From Sphingomonadales bacterium (GTDB lineage Bacteria; Pseudomonadota; Alphaproteobacteria; Sphingomonadales; Sphingomonadaceae), in the NCBI GenBank assembly GCA_027486275.1, contig JAIXPM010000189.1, forward strand, positions 1 through 48,268: a DNA stretch of 48,268 nucleotides, read 5' to 3'. Below, piece by piece: positions 15,796 through 27,405 of this stretch; the first letter of the stretch is position 1; every line of letters begins with the position of its first letter. Made by a program: the position numbers and the translations under genes. Below the pieces are notes generated by a model. The model saw only the letters and a list, made by a program, of their open reading frames with translations. It had not been told where the DNA came from and ran no database searches.

Positions 15796-16799
15796 TTTTG
15801 GCCTCCAAGGGTGGCATGGAAGAAATCGAAAGTGGCGTTGACCGCCGTCATGGTGGCGGTGTGGGTGGTCGCCGCGTCCTTGCCGATAAAGCTATGGTCC
15901 ACATCCGGAATGTAAATCGACTGCACCGGCACGCCGTTTGCCTTCAGGCCGGCTTCTGCGATCCGTGACTGCTCCACTGGCACGGTGCGGTCGTTAATGC
16001 CGTGGATCAGAAGGAATGGCGGATCGTTGCGGCTGAAATAATGCGCCGGGCTGGCGTTTGCCACGCGGGATGGCGGGCATGTGGCTGGCATACAGCGCAG
16101 CAACTGATTTTCAGCTGCCGGCGCGCCGGGCTGCGCCTGCCGCGCAAGGATCGGCGCGAAATCGAACACGCCGTACCAGATGGCGGCGGCCTGCACGCAG
16201 GTGTCGCCCGCCGGCTGTCCCGTTTTGGCATCCAGGCTGGCATCGCGGCAAGACGTGGCCGCCAGTGCTGCCAGATGCCCCCCCGCCGAACCGCCCCACA
16301 GCGCGATGCGGGTGGGATCGATGCCGTATTTGCCGGCATTGGCTTTCAAATGACGGATGGCGGCGCGCAGATCCTGCAATTGCGCCGGGTGCGGCGCTTC
16401 GCCGGCCAGCCGATACTCCAGACTGACCGTCACAAAACCTTCGCTGGCCAGGCCTGCCAATGCAGAGGGGAAATTGCTGATGGCACCGGCTGCCCGCGTG
16501 TGTCCTGCCACCCAGCCGCCGCCGTGAACATAGATCACCAACGGCTTGGGCGCCGCTCCGGCCACCCGGTACAGATCAAGCCGCAGCGGCCGAAAGCCGT
16601 TTACAGTGGAAAAAATGACATCGGCCTGCGCCGTGACGCCGCCGGGAAACGCCAGCGCCCGATCCGGCATCGGATCTCCCTGTGCCGGACCGCCGCCAAC
16701 GGTTGGCAGGTCGCGCGGCCCCGATGGTTGCTGTGCACAGGCAGCGCCGGCCAGACCAAAGGCGATGCCGATGGCGGTTGCAAGCCGTGTCGCGGCCAT
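15792..16799 (-). CDS. Secreted alpha/beta hydrolase of the hormone-sensitive-lipase/BD-FAE type
   Basis: 335 residues with a signal peptide (MAATRLATAIGIAFGLAGAA). The hydrolase core has the oxyanion motif HGGGW (92-96), the nucleophile motif GGSAGG with S171, and the C-terminal DPPFLLIHGINDRTVPVEQS and DVDHSFIG segments supplying Asp and His. Members hydrolyse small carboxylic esters. GGGGAGGGTGG stands before the ATG, and the operator candidate lies 25 bp upstream, so this is the first gene of the hydrolase-esterase-cytochrome unit. With the second esterase it could split different ester bonds of one plant conjugate. The exact substrate cannot be told. Confidence 0.87.
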   Translation of the reverse strand: MAATRLATAIGIAFGLAGAACAQQPSGPRDLPTVGGGPAQGDPMPDRALAFPGGVTAQADVIFSTVNGFRPLRLDLYRVAGAAPKPLVIYVHGGGWVAGHTRAAGAISNFPSALAGLASEGFVTVSLEYRLAGEAPHPAQLQDLRAAIRHLKANAGKYGIDPTRIALWGGSAGGHLAALAATSCRDASLDAKTGQPAGDTCVQAAAIWYGVFDFAPILARQAQPGAPAAENQLLRCMPATCPPSRVANASPAHYFSRNDPPFLLIHGINDRTVPVEQSRIAEAGLKANGVPVQSIYIPDVDHSFIGKDAATTHTATMTAVNATFDFFHATLGGQK

Positions 16800-16823
16800 G
16801 TTCCACCCTCCCCAGGATAGTTA

Positions 16824-16839
16824 TATTAACCAGTTCGTC
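16824..16839. promoter_or_regulatory. Candidate TetR-type operator, copy 4 (upstream of hydrolase operon)
   Basis: On the minus strand GACGAACTGGTTAATA, nearly identical to copy 3 (ACGAACTGGTT shared), 25 bp before the hydrolase ATG and 57 bp past the end of the TetR gene. Variant of TACGAACTAGTTCGTA. Confidence 0.58.
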
Positions 16840-16895
16840 CATAACCGCTTCGCCTGTGATCGGCAAGGCATGTCCACCCACCTGCGAAACGTCGT

Positions 16896-17540
16896 TCAGC
16901 TACGGCGCACGGCCTCCAGCATCGTGTGCACGATGGCGGCGCGGCGGCGCGCGATCACCTCTGGATTGGCCATGTCCAGCCCAAAGATCGTGCGGATCGT
17001 ATAGCGGTTAGACACGACATAGAAGCACAGCGACGACACCTGCAGATGCAGTTCCAACGGGTCCAGACCGTCGCGGAACGTGCCTTCGGCCATCCCCTTG
17101 TCGATAATGGCTTGCATCGATGCCACCACACGGCGGTTGCGCTCGCTGATGCCTTCCACCCCACCCAGATGCTCGGCGTGGTGAATATTCTCGTTCATCA
17201 CCAGCCGCACGAATTCGGGGTGAGCAAGGTGATAATCCAGCGTATGTTCGACATGGGCGCGCAGCGCTTCCAGCGCCGGCATTTCCTCGAAATGCCGGTC
17301 TGCCTCGGCTTCGCGGATGCCGCCATAGGATTGCTCCAGCACGGCGCGATAAAGCTCTTCCTTGCTGCCAAAGTAATAATAGATCATCCGCTTGGAACTG
17401 CGGGTCTTTTCGGCGATTTCGTCAATGCGCGCGCCGGCCAGTCCCTTGGCGGAAAATTCGGTGGCAGCCACGCGCAGGATATCAGCGCGCGTGGCATCGG
17501 CGTCATGCAGGCGGCCATTCTTGGCTGCAGCGTCGGTCAC
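16896..17540 (-). CDS. TetR-family regulator, probable controller of the quinate/shikimate cluster
   Basis: 214 residues. The N-terminal helix-turn-helix is typical of TetR: ADILRVAATEFSAKGLAGAR, then IDEIAEKTRSSKRMIYYYFG and SKEELYRAVLE. The C-terminal ligand domain contains HPEFVRLVMNENIHHAEHLG. I chose the GTG at 17540 because GAAAGG stands 9 nt before it; a TTG seven codons earlier has no such site. The gene lies between the quinate and the lig genes, with the nearest 16-bp palindrome just past its end. TetR proteins bind palindromes of this size as dimers, so it is the most likely protein for the four sites. The inducer would be a pathway compound. No copy of the palindrome precedes the gene itself. 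Confidence 0.88.
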   Translation of the reverse strand: MTDAAAKNGRLHDADATRADILRVAATEFSAKGLAGARIDEIAEKTRSSKRMIYYYFGSKEELYRAVLEQSYGGIREAEADRHFEEMPALEALRAHVEHTLDYHLAHPEFVRLVMNENIHHAEHLGGVEGISERNRRVVASMQAIIDKGMAEGTFRDGLDPLELHLQVSSLCFYVVSNRYTIRTIFGLDMANPEVIARRRAAIVHTMLEAVRRS

Positions 17541-17608
17541 GCGGGGGCACCTTTCGTGCAAGTTTCCCCGTGGTTAGCGGCAAGTAACCGCCGCGCGCAA
17601 GGGGCTGT

Positions 17609-18591
17609 TCATCTGCGCTCGGTATCGATCTCCGCATAGGTTGCCGCTGGATAGCGTTCGCCGATTACCGCGCCGCCGGCAAAAATCGCCTCCGCCGCGG
17701 CCAGCAGGGCATCGTCCAGCGTCAGATCAGCCGCCGCCAGATTGTCGGTGGCATGGCGCAGCTTGGTCGTGCCGGGAATGGCGAGCACATGGCTGCCGCG
17801 CGCCAGCACCCAGCCCAGGCACAATTGCGCCGGCGTGCAGCCGACTTCGGCCGCCAACACAGCCAACTTCCCAGCCAGCCGCGCATTGTGCTGCCGCGCC
17901 TCACCCTGAAAGCGCGGCATGCCGGCCCGGATATCGCCGCGTTCGAAGGCGCTGTCCGCATCCACCGCGCCCGACAAGAACCCGCGGCCCAGCGGACTGA
18001 ACGCCACGAACGCCGCGCCAATATCAGCACATGTTTCGAGCACACCCAGTTCCGCCTCGCGGCTCCACAGCGAATATTCGCTCTGCACGGCCGCGATGGG
18101 ATGCACGGCGTGCGCCGCGCGCAACGTGGCAGCCGAAACTTCCGACAAGCCGATCATCCGCACCTTGCCGGCCTGCACCAGGGCAGCCATCGCCCCCACC
18201 GTCTCTTCGATCGGCACGGCAAAATCCCGGCGATGCAGATACAGCAGGTCGATCACATCGGTCTTCAGCCGCTGCAGCGATGCCTCCACCGTGGCCATGA
18301 TGGTCGCAGGCCGGCCATCGATGACGCGCTTTCCATCCACCCCGGCCATGCCGCACTTGCTGGCCAGCAGATATTCGCTGCGTCGTCCCGCTAACGTTTC
18401 GCCAATTAGCGTTTCGTTGCCGCCAAAGCCATACAGCGCGGCCGTATCCAGAAAATCATAACCGGCATCGAGCGCGGCGTGCAGCAACCGCGCCCCCTCC
18501 GCCCGATCTGGCGGCGTGCCATAGGCGTGGGAGAGGTTCATGCACCCCAGTCCCACCGGGCGGACGCTGCGGCCACCAATCGTGCGAACCA

Positions 18592-18592
<1 letters not shown>
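17609..18592 (-). CDS. Aldo/keto reductase at the end of the lig operon
   Basis: 327 residues of the AKR superfamily with the full catalytic tetrad: D49 and Y54 (FLDTAALYG), K79 (ASKCG) and H120 (LYLHRRD). The NADP-binding end is AIPGTTKLRHATDN. It would reduce an aldehyde or ketone, or run in reverse, with NADP(H). It follows ligC with overlapping stop/start; ATG codons occur at 18595 and 18592 and either could be used. Such a gene is not part of the standard protocatechuate 4,5 pathway. Possible jobs are handling the semialdehyde intermediate or an aromatic aldehyde feeding the pathway. Confidence 0.88.
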
Positions 18593-20390
<1,798 letters not shown>

Positions 20391-20792
20391 TCAGTTCCCT
20401 TCCCGGATCGACCGCACGCCCTGCGGGGAACGCCCACCGGCCAGCATCATCGCCTGATAATCCGCCACGCTCATCCCCGTCATCGTGCTCACGGCCTGGA
20501 CGAACGACAGGCCATCGGTGGAAAAAACCTTGGCCAGGAAATAGATGTTGCCGCCAAGATCCAGCAGCCGATTGTAATCGCGCGCCAGCACGGCTGCCCG
20601 TTGATCGTCGGTCAATGGCCAGTCGGCCAGGTAGGCGGCCTCATCGGCTTTCCAGCGCGCCCGGTTTTCGGGCTTCATCAGGCTCATACAGAACTGGTTG
20701 AGATGATAGCCCTTGCGCGCCCGCGCCGCCGTATAGACGCGGGTGCCGGGGATATCGTCGAATTCGGCCAGATACTGGTGAATATCCGTCAT
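20391..20792 (-). CDS. ligA: Protocatechuate 4,5-dioxygenase alpha (small) subunit
   Basis: 133 residues, LigA family: an all-helical subunit that covers the LigB active site. Recognisable segments are GYHLNQFCMSLMKPENR and LDLGGNIYFLAKVFSTDG. The ATG at 20792 overlaps the ligJ stop in TGATG; a GTG one codon earlier is the alternative. Directly followed by ligB. Confidence 0.95.
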   Translation of the reverse strand: MTDIHQYLAEFDDIPGTRVYTAARARKGYHLNQFCMSLMKPENRARWKADEAAYLADWPLTDDQRAAVLARDYNRLLDLGGNIYFLAKVFSTDGLSFVQAVSTMTGMSVADYQAMMLAGGRSPQGVRSIREGN

Positions 20793-21826
20793 CACAGGCC
20801 GCGCTCCTTCAATTTTTCATCCAGGCGCGGGAACACCCGGCGACTGTTGTGCTCGAATATCGCGGCGCGCGCATCATCGCTGATCGGCAGCGCATCGACA
20901 TAGCGTTTGGTGTCGTCAAAATATTGCCCGGTTGTGGGATCGATGCCGCGCACCGCGCCCACCATTTCGCTGCCGAACAGGATGTTTTTCGGGTCGATCA
21001 CCTCAGCCAGCAAATTCACCCCCGGCTGGTGATAGACGCAGGTGTCGAAAAACACGTTATTCATCAGATGGCCTGACAGATCGGGCTTTTTCAGCATGTC
21101 GGCCAGCCCGCGATAACGTCCCCAATGATAGGGCACCGCGCCGCCGCCATGCGGGATGATGAAGCGCAAGGTGGGGAAACGGCTGAACAGATCGCCTTCC
21201 AGCAATTGCATGAACGCGATGGTATCGGCAGCGATATAATAAGCGCCGGTGGCGTGCATGGCGGGATTGCAGCTGCCCGAAACATGGATCATCGCCGGCA
21301 CATCCAGTTCCACCATCGCTTCATAAAACGGGAACCAGAACGGATCGGTGAGCGGCGGCGAACGGAAATGGCCGCCGCCGGGATCAGGATTGAGATTGCA
21401 GCCGATGAAGCCAAGTTCAGTAACGCAGCGTTTCAGTTCGGTGATGGCGCTGGACAGATCAGCCTCTGGCGATTGCGGCAGCATGCACACGCCGGCGAAC
21501 ACATCAGGATACAGGCCAACAACGCGCGCAATCAGATCATTGCAGGCCCGCGCCCACGGCACTGCCACCGATTGATCGCCCACATGGGGAGCCATGGCAC
21601 TGGCGCGCGGCGAAAAGATCGTCATGTCCGCCCCGCGCTCGCGGATCAGGCGCAGCTGGTTCTTGTCGATGGTCTCCCGAATCTCGTCGTCGCTGATCGC
21701 GGGATAGGCCGGGGTCGCCGTCCCAGCCTTGTGAGCGGCCTTTTGCGCCTCGCGCCAGGCATCATGCGCCGCCGGCGCCGTGGTGTAATGGCCGTGGCAA
21801 TCGATTACCAATGGCTGCCTTGTCAT
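20792..21826 (-). CDS. ligJ: 4-oxalomesaconate hydratase
   Basis: 344 residues of the amidohydrolase superfamily. It adds water to the tautomerised oxalomesaconate to give 4-carboxy-4-hydroxy-2-oxoadipate. The metal-binding start is VIDCHGHY (7-14); other conserved parts are ASAMAPHVG, IHVSGSCNP, and IIPHGGGAVPYHWGRYRG. The start overlaps the preceding gene by ATGA. Position directly before ligAB matches the ligJABC order of Sphingobium. Confidence 0.93.
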   Translation of the reverse strand: MTRQPLVIDCHGHYTTAPAAHDAWREAQKAAHKAGTATPAYPAISDDEIRETIDKNQLRLIRERGADMTIFSPRASAMAPHVGDQSVAVPWARACNDLIARVVGLYPDVFAGVCMLPQSPEADLSSAITELKRCVTELGFIGCNLNPDPGGGHFRSPPLTDPFWFPFYEAMVELDVPAMIHVSGSCNPAMHATGAYYIAADTIAFMQLLEGDLFSRFPTLRFIIPHGGGAVPYHWGRYRGLADMLKKPDLSGHLMNNVFFDTCVYHQPGVNLLAEVIDPKNILFGSEMVGAVRGIDPTTGQYFDDTKRYVDALPISDDARAAIFEHNSRRVFPRLDEKLKERGL

Positions 21827-22683
21827 GCGGGATTCCTTTTGTTGCCCAGCGCGTCATCGATGGCCGCCAGCCGTGTATCCGCATCCAGATCAGGGGCAAT
21901 GCCCATGCGCCCCAACCGATCCTGCCAGCCTTGCGTGATGCTTGCCATCGCCGGTGGCACGCCCAGTGCCAACAGCGTGGTGGCCACCTCGGCCATTTCC
22001 TCGGCGCGGCGGCCGCCATGGCTGGTCATGCGTTCCAACCGATAGGCGATATCTGCCGGCCAACCCGGCCCCAATGAGGCCAAGACTTCATCCAGCACGC
22101 CGGCGCGCCGGGCCGCTACCGCACATTCGGCTGCCAGCGCCTCCATGCCCTTCACCATCACCGAACGGATCATCTTGATGGCGCTGGCCTGCCCTGTCTG
22201 GCTGCCGACAATCTTCACATTGCCGAACCCCAGCGCAGTCAGCGCTGCCGCTGCCGGGCCAGACAGCAGCAGCGGGGTCGCGCGCCGGCCAGGATGCACA
22301 GGTGCCATCACCGCGACATCGACATGCTGGCCGCCGGCTGCCGCAATCGCAGCGGCCGCTGCCAATTTGGTGGCCGGAGCAACGCTGTTCATGTCCAGAT
22401 ACAATGCGCCCGGGGCCAGAAATGGCGCAGCCGAGCGTGCGGACACCAAAGCTTGCCCGGCCGTCACCAGCGAAACCACGATGTCACCGCCGGTCACTGC
22501 CGTGCCCACGCCGTCCGCGCCTGTGACACGATTGGCAGCATAATCGGCCGCCTTTTGGGCCCGCTGGCCGGGATCATTGGACTTGATGTCGAACGCGGTC
22601 GCTGCCCAGGGCGCGCCATCGCCGGCAAAGGCCATGGCAGCCTCGCCAAAGCCAATAAGGCGCACATCAATCAGACCGTTCAT
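21823..22683 (-). CDS. DUF1932/6-phosphogluconate-dehydrogenase-like NAD-binding protein
   Basis: 286 residues. The N-terminal nucleotide-binding domain reads VRLIGFGEAAMAFA with a following FDIKSND, DIVVSLVTAGQAL and LYLDMNSVAP, the pattern of beta-hydroxyacid dehydrogenases. A catalytic-lysine-type helix AIKMIRSVMVKGMEAL follows, then the DUF1932 C-terminal domain. It is the first gene of the minus-strand lig operon, coupled to ligJ. It is not required in the textbook pathway. Oxidation or reduction of a hydroxy/oxo acid intermediate or side product is likely by family; the substrate is unknown. Confidence 0.85.
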   Translation of the reverse strand: MNGLIDVRLIGFGEAAMAFAGDGAPWAATAFDIKSNDPGQRAQKAADYAANRVTGADGVGTAVTGGDIVVSLVTAGQALVSARSAAPFLAPGALYLDMNSVAPATKLAAAAAIAAAGGQHVDVAVMAPVHPGRRATPLLLSGPAAAALTALGFGNVKIVGSQTGQASAIKMIRSVMVKGMEALAAECAVAARRAGVLDEVLASLGPGWPADIAYRLERMTSHGGRRAEEMAEVATTLLALGVPPAMASITQGWQDRLGRMGIAPDLDADTRLAAIDDALGNKRNPA

Positions 22684-22735
22684 GGAGCGGCGGTACCGGA
22701 CGCCGCCAAGTGAGCAAATAGGTTGTGACGCGCCG

Positions 22736-23938
22736 CTATTCGGAAAACGGAAGTGACGCTACAGATGCCGGGCCTGCAACCCGTGCCAGTTCCGCCAGAA
22801 AGCGCCGTTGCACCGGGCTGGGCCGCCAGCCTTCACGCAGCACCACGCCAATGCGACGGGGGATCAATGGCAGATCTGTTTCCAGCGCCACCAACAGCCC
22901 CGCATCAAGTTCGACCCGCACCTGATCGGGCGACAACAAGGTGAGGCAATCACTGGCCGACAGCAGTTCGCGGATGGTCATCACCGAACCGCAGGCCACT
23001 GGTGCTGGCGGCGGCGCGGTCGCAAATAGCGTATGCCATTGCGCTGCCAAGGGGGAACCGTCGCGCCCGATGATCCATGGATATTGCGCCAGATCCAGCG
23101 CGGTGCTGGCACGGCCAGCCAGCGGATGATCTGCTCTGGCGATCACGGCCAATCGGTCCTCGATCAACGGCCATTGCACCAGATCGGGCAGCGACGGTTC
23201 GCGCAGTGCGCCAATCATCAAATCGATGGCGCCGTCTCGCAAAGGCTCCACCAGATCGGTCCACGCACCCTCAACCACATCCACCTTGATGCCGGGAAAG
23301 GCGGGCAGCACGCGGGCCAGCGCCGCCGGCAACAGGCGCGCCCGTGACAGCGGCATGGCCCCCACCACCAGACGCACCGATGCGTCGGAAGGCAACAGCG
23401 TCTCCAGCCCGGCCGCAAGTTCGGCGGCGGCCAGACGAAACTGCCGTGCCAACGCCCGCCCGGCGGCGGTGAGCGCCACGCCGCGCCCGCGTCGTTCTGC
23501 AATGGCCCCGCCGGCCAGTCGTTCCAGTTCGCCTACGGCCCGGTGCAGCGCCGGCTGCGAAAGGCCCAGTATCGCTGCGGCGGCGACATAACTGCCGGCA
23601 TCGGCCAGCGTGATGAAGGCGCGCATCTGCGCCATCGAAAGATGGTTCACCGGGTTGAAACCCCGCCGGCCTGAACGCGCCAACGCCGTGGCCAGCCGCT
23701 GTTCCGCCGCCATGATGCGCTGCACCAGCGCCGACCCGGCTGGTGTCGGAACCATGCCGCCGGGATGACGATCGAACAGGCGCAACCCCAGTCGACGTTC
23801 CAGTTGCGCCAGACCCTGCGCCAGGGCCGGCTGGCTGATGCCGATGCGCGTCGCCGCCGCGCTCATGCCACCAGCCGCCGCCACAATCGGCAGCGCGCGC
23901 ACATGGCGCAGGTTCAGCTGATACAAAAGCTCCACCAT
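22736..23938 (-). CDS. ligR: LysR-type regulator with two helix-turn-helix domains
   Basis: 400 residues, against about 300 for ordinary LysR proteins. Two complete LysR DNA-binding domains stand in tandem: residues 8-66 (MSAAATRIGISQPALAQGLA, then LGLRLFDRHPGGMVPTPAG) and 100-160 (SYVAAAAILGLSQPALHRAV, then AERRGRGVALTAAG). The ligand-binding domain follows at about 185-390. I chose the ATG at 23938; the frame also runs upstream to a TTG. The gene lies between the two lig transcription units, divergent from ligK and 52 bp ahead of the DUF1932-ligJABC operon, so it probably activates both in response to protocatechuate or a metabolite. The name ligR is given by position and family; the double domain makes one-to-one equivalence uncertain. 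Confidence 0.85.
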   Translation of the reverse strand: MVELLYQLNLRHVRALPIVAAAGGMSAAATRIGISQPALAQGLAQLERRLGLRLFDRHPGGMVPTPAGSALVQRIMAAEQRLATALARSGRRGFNPVNHLSMAQMRAFITLADAGSYVAAAAILGLSQPALHRAVGELERLAGGAIAERRGRGVALTAAGRALARQFRLAAAELAAGLETLLPSDASVRLVVGAMPLSRARLLPAALARVLPAFPGIKVDVVEGAWTDLVEPLRDGAIDLMIGALREPSLPDLVQWPLIEDRLAVIARADHPLAGRASTALDLAQYPWIIGRDGSPLAAQWHTLFATAPPPAPVACGSVMTIRELLSASDCLTLLSPDQVRVELDAGLLVALETDLPLIPRRIGVVLREGWRPSPVQRRFLAELARVAGPASVASLPFSE

Positions 23939-24031
23939 CAGACTTAACCATGCCTTATGGACAATTTGCAATTCCGTCTTTGCCGCCGCCACCAGTTGCG
24001 GCAGCCGGATCGCCAAAGCGGGGAGTCAGTT

Positions 24032-24698
24032 ATGGCCGGAATTGTAGTTCAAAATATCGAACGGGCAGATGCCGCCGTTATCGACGGCCTTGCCGCCGCC
24101 GGTGTCGCCACCGTCCACGAAGCGCAAGGCCGCACCGGTCTACTGGGCGCCCGCCTCCGCCCGATTTACCCCGGCAGTCGCATTGCCGGCAGTGCGGTCA
24201 CAATCTCCGCACCGCCGGGAGACAATTGGATGCTGCACGTTGCAATCGAACAATTGCAGGCCGGCGACATCCTGGTGCTTGCACCCACATCTCCCTGTGA
24301 AGACGGCTATTTCGGTGATCTGTTGGCCACATCGGCACAGGCCCGTGGTTGCCGGGGGCTTGTGATCGATGCCGGTGTGCGTGACGTTCGTGACCTGCAG
24401 GAAATGGGCTTTCCGGTGTGGTCGCGCGCCATTTTTGCCCAAGGCACGATCAAGGCCACACTGGGCAGCGTCAACGTGCCGATCGTTTGTGCCGGCGCAT
24501 TGATCCAGGCAGGCGATGTGATCGTCGCTGACGAGGACGGCGTCTGCGTCGTCCCGCGCGCCGATGCCGCCGCCGTGCTGCTCAAGGCACAGGCGCGCGA
24601 AGCCGCCGAAGCCGGCAAGCGCGCCCGGCTGGCCGCCGGCGAACTCGGTCTCGATATCTATGCAATGCGCGACAAGCTTGCGGAGATGGGCCTGAAAT

Positions 24699-24706
<8 letters not shown>
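24032..24706 (+). CDS. ligK: 4-carboxy-4-hydroxy-2-oxoadipate aldolase
   Basis: 224 residues of the RraA-like class II aldolase family. It splits 4-carboxy-4-hydroxy-2-oxoadipate into pyruvate and oxaloacetate, the last step of the pathway. Visible are [31 protein letters not shown], and [12 protein letters not shown] with the expected R117-D118 pair for pyruvate enolate and metal binding. GGGGAG precedes the ATG. It overlaps the next gene by 8 nt and is divergent from ligR. Confidence 0.94.
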
Positions 24707-26626
<1,920 letters not shown>

Positions 26627-26875
26627 ACAGTCGCAGGCGTGATGAGGAGACTTGTGCGCTGCCTCGTGTGAACCATCTGGCAGATCACCAATTCAATGCG
26701 CCAACCCGCCGTGAAATGCGGCAGTTGAGCCTCTTGCTATGGGTCAGGAGCACCTATGTTACGCATCGGAGGCACTATCCGCTTCCTTACTTGATGCGCT
26801 TACGTTTTTATCGAGCAGGCTTTAACAACGAATCTGAGAGGTTTCGTATGTAGGCTCACCTTCATCGCCAACATC
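26627..26875. other. Non-coding stretch after ligI
   Basis: No convincing gene, hairpin or known repeat was seen. A frame at 26623-26853 has no recognisable protein features. Together with the relics that follow, about 520 bp after ligI lack a functional gene. Confidence 0.4.
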
Positions 26876-27079
26876 TCATTTTCTCGCATTGGGCTGGGGT
26901 CTTCCCCCAACCCTGGTGGCATCACGCCAACCACCAGCCATCAAAACGATGGACCCTACTTTTCTATCGTACCAATCTGGGGCGAACGTCACCGGTAGGG
27001 CGGCGCGGGCATCAAGCAGCGCCATGGGGCGCAGGAAACTGCCAACGTGATCGGCACGAAACGGCGGCTTGTCGGACAC
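26876..27079 (-). pseudogene. N-terminal relic of a MetE-like (cobalamin-independent methionine synthase-type) protein
   Basis: From a GTG at 27079 the minus strand encodes SDKPPFRADHVGSFLRPMAL and LLDARAA, the typical N-terminus of MetE-like methyltransferases (about 370 residues when complete). From about position 26998 the similarity stops and the frame ends at 26876. So only the first 28 or so codons of the original gene remain. Such proteins can take methyl groups from methyl-tetrahydrofolate, which fits the O-demethylation theme, but this copy cannot work. Confidence 0.6.
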
Positions 27080-27147
27080 TGACGGTTCTTCCCAATAGCA
27101 GATCTGCACATTGCCACTTTAGTATGTTCTGCATATGAAGTCGGCTA

Positions 27148-27405
27148 GTGGGAAGCGGCGTGAAGGCAGGGAAGGGCGAACAATTGGCAACGGAACTTGG
27201 TGATCTGAACGCCATTTTGGGGTTCCATTTCAGGCCGGCCTCCAGCCGTGTCTGCCGGAAGGCGAAGATGCTGTCCGATGCAAGCAGCGTCAAGCAGGCC
27301 CAGGTGAGAATATCTGCGCATGAAGCATGGCTGCGGGCGCGTTACACCAGGGCCGAATTTGGGCAACTGATCGGCCTGCTGTCGCGCATTCATTCACCAC
27401 AATGA
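27148..27405 (+). pseudogene. MarR-family regulator relic lacking its DNA-binding domain
   Basis: 85 codons from a GTG. The N-terminal part (LNAILGFHFRPASSRVCRK) aligns with the intact MarR encoded at 43278-42805 (RNIVGFHIRLAHGAVYRH). The C-terminal part (VKQAQVRISAHEAWLRARYT...LIGLLSRIH) aligns with LVQAKAAILEHETWLKGRFT...LIEMLARIH there. The roughly 60 residues between, which hold the winged helix-turn-helix, are missing. An ATG at 27135 is in another frame, so the start may also be frameshifted. The stop overlaps the ATG of the MFS gene (ATGA), preserving the original marR-mfs operon junction. It could at most make a dimerisation-only fragment. Confidence 0.7.

Noticed and set aside
17572..17589. 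Inverted repeat GGTTA/TAACC upstream of the TetR gene, considered as an autoregulatory operator
   Set aside because: Arms are only 5 bp and do not resemble the 16-bp palindrome found at the other promoters.
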